This document shows positions 8,339-18,117 of a stretch of DNA of 64,000 bases, in pieces. Below the pieces are notes generated by a model. It did no database searches, had not been told where the DNA came from, and saw only the letters and a list, made by a program, of their open reading frames with translations. Origin of the DNA: Maricaulis sp034659015 (GTDB lineage: Bacteria > Pseudomonadota > Alphaproteobacteria > Caulobacterales > Maricaulaceae). Location: NCBI GenBank assembly GCA_034659015.1, contig JAYEGL010000013.1:1-64000 (forward strand), given 5' to 3'. Each line of letters starts with the position of its first letter. Position 1 is the first letter of the stretch. Position numbers and translations under genes: made by a program.

Positions 8339-10381
8339 CTATTCAGCGCTGACCCGTGCGCCCTCGAGGGCCTCGCGGGCGCGGTCGTATTCCGCCCTGG
8401 CATCGGCCGGAATGCGATCGATGATCGGGGCCAGCCTGTTCACCATCGCTTCGCGGACCTGCATGGCTTCGCGCAGCTTGTCCTGGCGTTCGAGCAGGCC
8501 GGCAAGCGTGTTCGACACGGCGGCGTAGAGATAGGTGCCCTTGCTCAGCCGCGTGCGCCAGTCTTCGACCTGGGAGAGCTCCGCCAGGAGGTGTTCCAGC
8601 GCCAGCCCGGCGGCGTCCACATCGTCCAGCGCCGCCAGGATCCGGGCTTCGATCAGCGCGGCATGCAGGCGGGTATCCTCGAACATATCGCCTTCGGAGG
8701 ACAGCCAGGACGGGTGGGCCATATAGGCGGAGGCGTCGAGATAGGCTTCACGCGCAGCGTCGATATCGCCGGCCAGAAGATGAGCCTCGGCCAGCCAGAT
8801 ACGCTGGCGGATCGCGACCAGGCGCCACTGCACATTCGCCGGATCATGCTGGACCAGCGCATCGGCCTCGTGAGACGCGGCGGTGAGAATGTTGAGCGCC
8901 GCCTGGACGTCGGCCGGCCGTGCGGCCCGGCCTTCCGCGATATGCAGCCGTGCAAGGGCGTATTCCGCCGTCATGACATCCCGGCGCACGGTCCAGTTCT
9001 CGCTACCGCCATCGAGGCGTTCCTCGTAGATTCGGATCTGGTTGCGCAAGGCCTCCATGGCCGGTTCGCGACCGTCCAGAAGCTCGCCGACATAGGCCAT
9101 CCAGCCGTAGGCATCGGCAAGGTCGATGAGAACCGGTTCGGAATCAGGAGACTGTTCGGCGATCGCCTGGAAGAGTTCGAGCGCCTGCCGGAACTCGCCC
9201 TGCGCCTCGCGCAGCCGCTCCTGCCCGACATAGACCGTACCCAGATTGGAGTGGGCATAGGCGGCCTCAGCCTGCCATTCCGCATTGCCCGGCTCGATCT
9301 CGACCAATTGCCGCGACAGGTCGCGATACTCGATGAAGCGGGCCTGGGCCGTTGCCAGTTCGCTACGGCGCCAGGCAAAATATCCGACCCAGAAAGCACT
9401 CTGCGCATGCTCGTATATCCTCGCCGGCGAGGAGGGGTCGACGGCGAGGATACGGCTCGTCGCCTCGTAGGCGGTGTTGAAATGCCTGTAGGCGCTGTCC
9501 AGATCGCCTTCCGCCGAGTCGATCTCGCCCAGCAGGTGGAAGGCCCGGGCCCGGCGTCCGAGCTCGTCCGAGGACATGCGCCTCGGATTGCGCCCATCAT
9601 AATAGGCGATCACTTTCTCACCGACTGCATCGAGCACATCGAGGCGCCCGACGGGTTCGAGCTTGAGACGCAGATCACTCAGCATGAACTCTATCAAATC
9701 CTCCGCCTCCGCCTTGCGACGTTCGGCTTCGGATCGGGCCGAAATCGCAAAAATGGTCAGCGTTGTCATCGTTAGAGACAGAGCGACAGCGGCACCTGTG
9801 ATGGCCGTCACGCGCCTTTGCCGGCGCTGCAAGTCCCGCTGTATGAGCTGGTCCAGGCGCAGGTCGACAAGACCGGCGACCAGTTTCAGCAAGGCCATCC
9901 GCCAGCCATCGCCGGTCCGGCGGAAGTCCGCCGCGACCGGTTCGCTCACCACGCCTCCGGCAGCCCGCAGATTGGGCGGAAAACACTCCTTGTCCGCCGG
10001 CAGCCCGGCGGCCTCGGCATCGGGTTCTCCCGACAGCACGGCGGCCAGCACATCGCCGTCCGGATTGAGCTCGCGATAGACCCGGATCTCCTCGTTCACC
10101 CAGCGCGATCCCGCCGCATCGGGCGAGCAGATCACGATCAGCGTATCCGAGCGCGACAACGCATCGCGCACCGACGCTGAAAGGTCACCGGAGGCTGACA
10201 GGTCGTCCCGGTCGCGGAAGATCGGGGACAGGCGGCGCGGGACCCGTCCCTTTCCGGTCTCCTGACCGACGAGACGGGCGGGCATGCGATAGGTTTCCAG
10301 CGCCCGGTGCAGCCTGCGGGCCCAGCCGTGATCGGCATGGCTGTAGCTGATAAAGGCCTTGTAACGGCTGTCATCGGCCAT
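8339..10381 (-). CDS. TIR domain-transmembrane-TPR protein
   Basis: 680 aa. Residues about 6-145 form a TIR-type domain (KAFISYSHAD at the first strand, RDRDDLSASGDLS loop, LIVICSP, then SRWVNEE). W94 with E97/E98 matches the WxxxE site that carries the catalytic glutamate in NAD-cleaving TIR domains, so NADase activity is possible but unproven. One hydrophobic helix spans about 191-214, flanked by arginines and followed by a charged coiled segment. Residues about 270-675 are helical repeats of TPR type. This predicts a cytoplasmic TIR head anchored to the inner membrane. ATG 10381 follows GGGGGAG 8 bp upstream. First gene of the operon with the 202-aa and cyclase-like genes. Confidence 0.85.
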   Translation of the reverse strand: MADDSRYKAFISYSHADHGWARRLHRALETYRMPARLVGQETGKGRVPRRLSPIFRDRDDLSASGDLSASVRDALSRSDTLIVICSPDAAGSRWVNEEIRVYRELNPDGDVLAAVLSGEPDAEAAGLPADKECFPPNLRAAGGVVSEPVAADFRRTGDGWRMALLKLVAGLVDLRLDQLIQRDLQRRQRRVTAITGAAVALSLTMTTLTIFAISARSEAERRKAEAEDLIEFMLSDLRLKLEPVGRLDVLDAVGEKVIAYYDGRNPRRMSSDELGRRARAFHLLGEIDSAEGDLDSAYRHFNTAYEATSRILAVDPSSPARIYEHAQSAFWVGYFAWRRSELATAQARFIEYRDLSRQLVEIEPGNAEWQAEAAYAHSNLGTVYVGQERLREAQGEFRQALELFQAIAEQSPDSEPVLIDLADAYGWMAYVGELLDGREPAMEALRNQIRIYEERLDGGSENWTVRRDVMTAEYALARLHIAEGRAARPADVQAALNILTAASHEADALVQHDPANVQWRLVAIRQRIWLAEAHLLAGDIDAAREAYLDASAYMAHPSWLSSEGDMFEDTRLHAALIEARILAALDDVDAAGLALEHLLAELSQVEDWRTRLSKGTYLYAAVSNTLAGLLERQDKLREAMQVREAMVNRLAPIIDRIPADARAEYDRAREALEGARVSAE

Positions 10382-10526
10382 ACGCCCCACTCCCCCGTCG
10401 CAGGGCCGTCATCATTGGGCGATTGCCCCACGCACGCAACCGCTTGCCGGGTCGCGAGGGCGCAGAGCGGCCCACACCGGGCGCAAGACGCTCGACCGGG
10501 TTGTTGCGGACGGGAAAGGCGGGAGT

Positions 10527-10586
10527 TGGTGGGAGGCGAATTGCGAAGTTGGGGCTTCGCGTCGGGCAAGGATTCGCCGCCCACCA
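10527..10586 (-). other. Nested hairpin upstream of the TIR operon
   Basis: In the 341-bp gene-free stretch 10382-10722, the 15-nt arms 10527-10541 and 10572-10586 are inverted repeats with one mismatch. Their loop holds a second 6-bp stem (GCGAAG 10543-10548 with CTTCGC 10555-10560). On the minus strand it lies about 145-205 nt before the TIR start and after the edd stop. No T tract follows on the minus strand, so it is not a classic edd terminator. A structured leader or operator is possible. Nothing else stands out in the gap. Confidence 0.55.
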
Positions 10587-10722
10587 GATCCCCGGCGCAG
10601 GTGGACCTCCGACGGAGAGGAGTTTGGGGCCGCTTTGGTCAAGCAGCGTGTTCCGGATAGCAACACAATCGCGGGCAGGTACGTGATTTGCGTCACACCC
10701 CACGCGGAAATCTGCAGTTTTT

Positions 10723-12579
<1,857 letters not shown>

Positions 12580-12604
12580 GGGTCTTGTCCGTTCGTTTGC
12601 GGGT

Positions 12605-13333
12605 TCAGGCGGTCCAGTGAATGTCGAGGGGCAGGCTGCCGGCACGCAGGAGCGCCCGCACCGGCATGTCGGCAACATCGCCCGCGCCGAGTGCCGCCTC
12701 CAGCGCCGCGCGCTTGTCGGCGCCGCGCATCATAAGCACGAGGCGGCCGGCCCGGGCCAGGGTCGCCCGGGTCAGGGTCATGCGTTGCAGATGGTCGCCC
12801 GTCACCGCGCTGGGCCGCGCCTCGATGGCGGCAATGGCCGCGCCGTCCGGTGCCAAAGCCTCGTCCAGCCCGCGGGCATGGGGGAACCAGGACGCGGTGT
12901 GCCCGTCCGCGCCCATGCCCAGGATCACCACGTCGGGCGGTCCGAGTGCGGCGATGTCGGGCTGCAGCGTCTCGACGGCGTCGAAGGGCGAGGCGGCCGG
13001 TGTCTTCAGACCGGCCAGGCGCGCGGCCGAGGCGGGTCCCTGCAGCAGGGTCTCGCGCACGAAACGCTCGTTCGAGCCCGGCGCGTCGGGCGGCACCCAG
13101 CGCTCATCGACCAGCAGCACCGTGATGCGGGCCCAGTCGATCGGCGCCTGCGACAGCGTGCGGTAGAGATCGGCCGGCGTGGATCCGCCGGAAACCGCCA
13201 GAACGGCCTTGCCGCGGACCTCCAGCGCCGCCTCGAGATCCGCGATCACGCACGTCGCCAGTTCGGCCGTCATCGTCTCCATGTCGGCGTGTTCGGTGAC
13301 GCGGCCGGTCAATGTGTCAGTGCTTGATGGCAT
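12605..13333 (-). CDS. pgl: 6-phosphogluconolactonase
   Basis: Hydrolyses 6-phosphogluconolactone to 6-phosphogluconate between Zwf and Edd. 242 aa, DevB/SOL type, with AVSGGSTPADLYRTL near the N-terminus, the VDERWVPPDAPGSNERF signature and GMGADGHTASWFP. ATG 13333 (MPSSTDTLTG) has GGGAG 8 bp upstream and overlaps the zwf 3' end by 17 bp, suggesting translational coupling. The open frame to 13450 lies inside zwf and is not needed. Confidence 0.93.
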   Translation of the reverse strand: MPSSTDTLTGRVTEHADMETMTAELATCVIADLEAALEVRGKAVLAVSGGSTPADLYRTLSQAPIDWARITVLLVDERWVPPDAPGSNERFVRETLLQGPASAARLAGLKTPAASPFDAVETLQPDIAALGPPDVVILGMGADGHTASWFPHARGLDEALAPDGAAIAAIEARPSAVTGDHLQRMTLTRATLARAGRLVLMMRGADKRAALEAALGAGDVADMPVRALLRAGSLPLDIHWTA

Positions 13334-14792
13334 CGAACCACTCCCGCTCCTCGCGGGCCAGCATAAGAGCGGACTGGGTCGGCCCGTCCGTGCCGGCCTG
13401 ATAGCCGTAGAGCTTGGCCTGCCCCTCGTCCCAGGCGCGGATGATACCATCGACCCAGCGCCAGGCCGCCTCCACCTCGTCGCGGCGCATGAAGAGGCTG
13501 AGATTGCCGCGCACCACCGCCATCAGCAGGCGCTCGTAAGCGTCCGGATAGTCGGCCTCGAAGTGCTCTGCATAGCTCAGATTGAGCGGCACGTAACGCA
13601 GGCGCAGACCGCCCGGCCCCGGATCCTTGGTCATCAGCATCAGTTTCACACCTTCGTCCGGCTGCAGGCGTATGACCAGCCGGTTGGGATGGAGCGCCCC
13701 GTCGACGGCACCGACCACATCGTGGGGGACCGGCTTGAACTGCACGATGATTTCCGACCGGCGCGACCCCATCCGCTTGCCGGTCCGCATGTAGAAGGGG
13801 ACGCCCGCCCAGCGCCAATTGTCGAGCCGGGCGCGGATCGCGACGAAGGTTTCGGTACCGGTATCCGTGCCGACTTCCTCGGCATACCCCGGCACCGGCG
13901 ATCCGCCCACGGCGCCGGCCTGATACTGACCGCGCACCACGTCCTGAGCGACATTCGCCGCCGTCACCGGCCGCAGTGCCTTGAGCACTTTCAGCTTCTC
14001 CGTTCGCACCGCATCCGGTTCCAGCGAGGAGGGCGGCTCCATCGCGACCAGGCAGGCCAGCTGCAGAAGATGGTTCTGCACCATGTCGCGCAGCGCGCCG
14101 GACCGGTCGTAGTAATTGCCCCGCTCGCCCACGCCGAGACTCTCCGCGACGGTGATCTGGACGTGATCGATCCCGTTGGCGTTCCAGATCGGCTCGAAGA
14201 GATAGTTGGCAAAGCGCAGGATGAGCAGATTCTGGACCGTCTCCTTGCCGAGATAGTGGTCGATCCGGAAGATATTGTTCTCGTGGAAGACCTCACCGAC
14301 CTGGTCGTTGATGCGCCGGGCCGAGTGGAAGTCCGATCCGATCGGCTTTTCCAGCACGATGCGCGCATTGGGCGTGTTGAGCTGCTGGGCGGCCAAGCCG
14401 GCGCAGGCCTGGCCATAGGTCGCGGGCGGCAGGGCCAGATAATAGAGCCGGATCTTGTCCTCGTCCGGATCGAGCGCGGCCTTGAGGTCGGCCCAGTCCT
14501 CGCCCTGGCCGCTGACATCGACCGCGACATAACGCATGCGCTCCACGAATTTCGACCAGGCCTCGCGGCGTTCTGCGCCGGGATCGCCATCCAGGACGTG
14601 GCGCGCTGCGATCTCGCGGAAAGCCTCGCTTGTCATCTTTTCCCGCGAGGCTGCGACAATGCGCGAATCCGCCGTGATCTGGCCGTCGCACCAGCGGTGG
14701 AAGAGCGCCGGGATCAGCTTGCGCAGGGCGAGATCGCCGGTCGCGCCAAAGACGACAATGTCGAACGGTTCAACGGGTACAAGTTCGGCCAT
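13317..14792 (-). CDS. zwf: Glucose-6-phosphate dehydrogenase
   Basis: Oxidises glucose-6-phosphate to 6-phosphogluconolactone with NAD(P)+. 491 aa, normal for the family. The N-terminal Rossmann motif is FGATGDLALRKL. The active-site block RIDHYLGKETVQN contains the catalytic His/Lys region, and EKPIG and the substrate-binding YMRTGKRM segment are present. ATG 14792 follows GGAAGG by 6 bp; GTG 14798 is an alternative. First gene of zwf-pgl-edd. The perfect dyad at 14844-14859 lies 52 bp upstream and is a candidate control site shared with divergent hemN. Confidence 0.96.
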   Translation of the reverse strand: MAELVPVEPFDIVVFGATGDLALRKLIPALFHRWCDGQITADSRIVAASREKMTSEAFREIAARHVLDGDPGAERREAWSKFVERMRYVAVDVSGQGEDWADLKAALDPDEDKIRLYYLALPPATYGQACAGLAAQQLNTPNARIVLEKPIGSDFHSARRINDQVGEVFHENNIFRIDHYLGKETVQNLLILRFANYLFEPIWNANGIDHVQITVAESLGVGERGNYYDRSGALRDMVQNHLLQLACLVAMEPPSSLEPDAVRTEKLKVLKALRPVTAANVAQDVVRGQYQAGAVGGSPVPGYAEEVGTDTGTETFVAIRARLDNWRWAGVPFYMRTGKRMGSRRSEIIVQFKPVPHDVVGAVDGALHPNRLVIRLQPDEGVKLMLMTKDPGPGGLRLRYVPLNLSYAEHFEADYPDAYERLLMAVVRGNLSLFMRRDEVEAAWRWVDGIIRAWDEGQAKLYGYQAGTDGPTQSALMLAREEREWFDAIKH

Positions 14793-14843
14793 GCACACCT
14801 TCCAGCGGTATCGGACATCGATTCAAACCGATCTATAGCAGCA

Positions 14844-14859
14844 ATGTTACCCCTAACAT
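14844..14859. promoter_or_regulatory. Operator-like dyad between zwf and hemN
   Basis: ATGTTA-CCCC-TAACAT is a perfect inverted repeat with 6-bp arms and a 4-nt spacer. It sits in the 201-bp divergent intergenic region, 52 bp upstream of the zwf start and 135 bp upstream of hemN. It does not match an FNR box. The regulator is unknown. Confidence 0.5.
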
Positions 14860-14993
14860 AACCTCTTTGCGGAAAAGGGGCGATCCGGCTCTCCGGCTGC
14901 ACCCGGCTGCACATGCGCGCTTTGGGCGCATCCCATTGGCCGCCATGCCTGCGTAGTGTCGCCGGACATTCCGACCAGACCCGTGTTGCGATC

Positions 14994-16322
14994 ATGACAG
15001 CATTCTCCCCCGCCCCGACCTTCCTGCCCGGCTATGCGCTCGAGGCCGTGCCGCGCTACACCTCCTATCCGCCGGCAACGCAGTTCAGCGACGGCATCTG
15101 CGGCGGGGCCTGGGCCGGCTGGATGTCCGAACAGGGCGACGCCCCTGTACTCTCGCTTTATGTCCACATCCCCTTCTGCCGTTCGATGTGCTGGTATTGC
15201 GGCTGCAGCACGACGGTGCCCAATCGCGACAGCCGGGTGGAACGCTATCTCGCGGCGCTGCAAAGGGAAATCGAAACGCGGCCCGCGCCCGCCGATGGCG
15301 TGGTGCGCCATATCCATTTCGGCGGCGGCTCGCCGGACATGCTGTCCCCGGCCCGCTTCACGGCCGTCATGGACGCGCTGCGCGCCCGCTACGACATCGC
15401 CCCGGATGCCGAGATCGCCGTGGAGCTCGATCCGCGCGGCCTGGACAGCCGGCTGTGCGACGCCTTCGCGCGCAATGGCGTGACCCGGGCCAGCCTGGGC
15501 GTACAAGACCTGTCCGGCGAGGTGCAGACCCTCATCCACCGCATCCAGCCGGCCGAACAGGTCGAAGGCGCGGCCCGGGCGCTGCGCGCGGCCGGCATCG
15601 CCGCGATCAACATGGACATCATGTACGGCCTGCCGGCGCAGACCGTGGAACGCGTCGAAGCGACGGCGCACGCGGTTGCCGACATGGCGGCCGACCGGGT
15701 CTCCGTCTTCGGCTATGCCCATGTGCCCTGGTTCAAGAAGCACCAGAAGGCGATCCCGGAAGACCGGCTGCCCGGTGCCCGCGAGCGCTTCGACCAGATG
15801 CTGGCGGCCGCCCGCACGCTCGGCGCCAGCGGCTACCAGTCGATCGGGTTCGACCATTTCGCGCGCCCGGAGGATCCCCTGGCCAGGGCGGCACGCAACG
15901 GCTCGCTGCGCCGCAATTTCCAGGGCTATACCAACGACCCGTATGACGTGCTGATCGGCTTCGGCGCCTCCTCGATCAGCGAAGCGCCCCAGGGCTACGC
16001 CCAGAACGTCCCCGACCCGACGCGCTATGCCGAGGCGATGGACGCGCACGGTTCAGCCGTCACACGCGGCGTGGCGCGCTCCTGGCGCGAAGGCCGCGTC
16101 GGCGAGCGCATCATGCAGCTGCTCTGCAATTTCGAGATCCCGCTCGATGGCGGTCTGCTGGAGCTGGACGGGCTGGGCGGCGTGGTCGCCGACGGTCTGG
16201 CGCGACTGGAGAACGGGCACTTGAAAGTGACCGAAGCCGGCATGCCCTATGTCCGCAATATCGCCGCGCGGATCGACCCGGGCTTCGAACAGGCCGAACA
16301 GCGCCACAGCCGCGCGGTCTGA
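14994..16322 (+). CDS. hemN: Oxygen-independent coproporphyrinogen III oxidase
   Basis: Radical-SAM enzyme that decarboxylates coproporphyrinogen III to protoporphyrinogen IX without oxygen. 442 aa. The cluster motif CxxxCxxC is FCRSMCWYC at C62, C66 and C69, followed by a fourth cysteine (C71) as in true HemN. HFGGGSPDML and the N-terminal RYTSYPPATQF are also HemN-type rather than HemW. ATG 14994 (MTAFSPAP) is preferred over 14913, whose extension is not conserved-looking; the ribosome-binding site is weak. No clear FNR box was found upstream. Confidence 0.93.
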   Translation: MTAFSPAPTFLPGYALEAVPRYTSYPPATQFSDGICGGAWAGWMSEQGDAPVLSLYVHIPFCRSMCWYCGCSTTVPNRDSRVERYLAALQREIETRPAPADGVVRHIHFGGGSPDMLSPARFTAVMDALRARYDIAPDAEIAVELDPRGLDSRLCDAFARNGVTRASLGVQDLSGEVQTLIHRIQPAEQVEGAARALRAAGIAAINMDIMYGLPAQTVERVEATAHAVADMAADRVSVFGYAHVPWFKKHQKAIPEDRLPGARERFDQMLAAARTLGASGYQSIGFDHFARPEDPLARAARNGSLRRNFQGYTNDPYDVLIGFGASSISEAPQGYAQNVPDPTRYAEAMDAHGSAVTRGVARSWREGRVGERIMQLLCNFEIPLDGGLLELDGLGGVVADGLARLENGHLKVTEAGMPYVRNIAARIDPGFEQAEQRHSRAV

Positions 16323-16404
16323 CATCCTTTTAATGTCGCAGGGTGGGGACGACAGCCCGGTATTGGTCCTATAGAACCAAGGCAAATGCCTTTGGTGACA
16401 ACGT

Positions 16405-18114
16405 GTGAAGTCGGTAATTCTCCCCGTCCTGGCAATACTGGTCTCCAGCCCGGCGCTGGCCGAGCCGCTCGCGCGGGTCGAAGGCGTCTCGGACGCGGAA
16501 TTGCGCGCGGCGCTGAACGCCGCCATCGGCGAGCAGTCGTCCCGGACCAACGGCGTTTCCAGCGCGCTGCGCGACGCCCGCTCGGCCGCTGACCGGGCCC
16601 GGCGCCTGCTGCGGGCCCGCGGCTATTACGCGGCCACGATCGAGCCCCGGCTCGACCGGCAGCAACAGGCGATGGTCCAGATCAACCCCGGCCCGCTTTT
16701 CCGGATCGCCTCGGTCGATACGGAAACCGGCGAGGACGCGCGCGCCAGGGAGACGGCACAAGCAGCCATCGGCCTGGAGACCGGACAGCCGCTGCGCGCC
16801 CAGGCCATTATCGATGCCGAAGCCCAGGGCCTGGTGGCGCTGCATGATTCCGGCTGGCCCGATGCCCGGATCCGTGAACGCAATGTGGTCGTCGACCATG
16901 CCACAGACGAAGGCCGCATCACGTTCCGCTACGAACCCGGTCCCTGGTCGACCTATGGCGACATCGACAGAGAGACGGGCGGCTGGAACCCTCAATTCAT
17001 CGCCCGTATGTCGCCCTTCCGGCAGGGCGAGCCGGCGAGCCGGGACGAAATCCTGGAATACCAGCAGCGCCTGACCGATCTGGACAGCGTCAATGCCGCC
17101 GATATCTCGCTCGGGCCGGTCGGTGAGGACGGCAATCGCCCGGTCGGTATCGCGCTGACCGAAGCACCGCGCCATTCCATCGAGACCGGGCTGAGCTATT
17201 CCACCAGCGAAGGCGGCGGCGGCAATGTGAGATGGATCCGGCGCAACCTGTTCGGCAGCGACGAAACGCTGACCCTGTCGGCCAACGCGGCAACGCTGAA
17301 CCAGTCCCTGCTGGCCGAGATCTCGCGGCCGCACTGGCGCCGCTTCAACCAGACGCTCACCGTGCATGCCGGCCTGACCAGCGAAGACACGGACGCCTAC
17401 CAGCAGGAAGAAGCGGAAATCGGCGCAGAGATCACGCGCCGCGACGGGCGGCGCACCTATGCCGTGGGCCCACGCCTGGACTGGTCGCGGGTCACGGACA
17501 GCGCCGGCGAGCGCGACGTTGTCACCGCCGCCGTCGATCTCGTGGCCGGTTACGATTCCCGCGAAGATCCGCTCGATCCGGACAGCGGCATTCACGGCAC
17601 GATCCAGCTCACGCCGGCCACAACGCTGGGCGACTGCAATTGCCAGTACGTCCGCCTCGAGGGACGCGCGAGCACCTATTACCGGCTCACCGAGACCACG
17701 GTCGCGGCGCTGCGCATGCGCGTCGGATCGGTGTTCGGCGCCTCGGCCACCGACATGCCGGCGGACCAGCGCTTCTATGCCGGCGGCGGCGGTTCGGCGC
17801 GCGGCTTCGACTATCAGTCGCTGAGCCCGCTGGCCCCGGACGGTACGCCCTTCGGCGGGATTTCCGTGGTCGAGACCAGCGCCGAGCTGCGCTGGCGCGT
17901 GCGCGAACGGTGGGGCGTGGTGGGCTTCGTCGACTCGGCCATGGCCAGCAGCGACCGCCAGCCCGACTTCGCCGACATACGCACGGCAGTCGGTATCGGT
18001 GTGCGCTACTATCTCGATTTCGCCCCGATCCGTGTCGACATCGCCACGCCGGTGGACCGCCGCGGCGGCGAGGATGCAATCCAGGTCTATTTCAGTCTCG
18101 GACAGGCTTTCTGA
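16405..18114 (+). CDS. tamA: TamA outer-membrane translocation/assembly protein
   Basis: Omp85-family outer-membrane barrel that works with TamB in assembling or transporting envelope components. 569 aa. The GTG start encodes MKSVILPVLAILVSSPALA, a good signal peptide. POTRA-like segments (about 20-260) are followed by a beta-barrel with the Omp85-like GGGGSARGFDYQSLSP segment. The C-terminus ends in a phenylalanine (SLGQAF), as usual for outer-membrane proteins. It is separated from tamB by 3 bp, so the pair is cotranscribed. Confidence 0.9.
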   Translation: MKSVILPVLAILVSSPALAEPLARVEGVSDAELRAALNAAIGEQSSRTNGVSSALRDARSAADRARRLLRARGYYAATIEPRLDRQQQAMVQINPGPLFRIASVDTETGEDARARETAQAAIGLETGQPLRAQAIIDAEAQGLVALHDSGWPDARIRERNVVVDHATDEGRITFRYEPGPWSTYGDIDRETGGWNPQFIARMSPFRQGEPASRDEILEYQQRLTDLDSVNAADISLGPVGEDGNRPVGIALTEAPRHSIETGLSYSTSEGGGGNVRWIRRNLFGSDETLTLSANAATLNQSLLAEISRPHWRRFNQTLTVHAGLTSEDTDAYQQEEAEIGAEITRRDGRRTYAVGPRLDWSRVTDSAGERDVVTAAVDLVAGYDSREDPLDPDSGIHGTIQLTPATTLGDCNCQYVRLEGRASTYYRLTETTVAALRMRVGSVFGASATDMPADQRFYAGGGGSARGFDYQSLSPLAPDGTPFGGISVVETSAELRWRVRERWGVVGFVDSAMASSDRQPDFADIRTAVGIGVRYYLDFAPIRVDIATPVDRRGGEDAIQVYFSLGQAF

Positions 18115-18117
18115 GCC

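Noticed and set aside
5125..10381. Known Pycsar or CBASS defence operon
   Set aside because: The TIR protein lacks a cNMP-binding domain, there is no CD-NTase, and the cyclase domain lacks key residues, so a known type cannot be assigned; it is reported only as a possible system.
10382..10722. Small open frames in the edd/TIR gap
   Set aside because: They are about 90-130 codons in several frames with no recognisable protein and no good start signals; the gap reads as a regulatory region.
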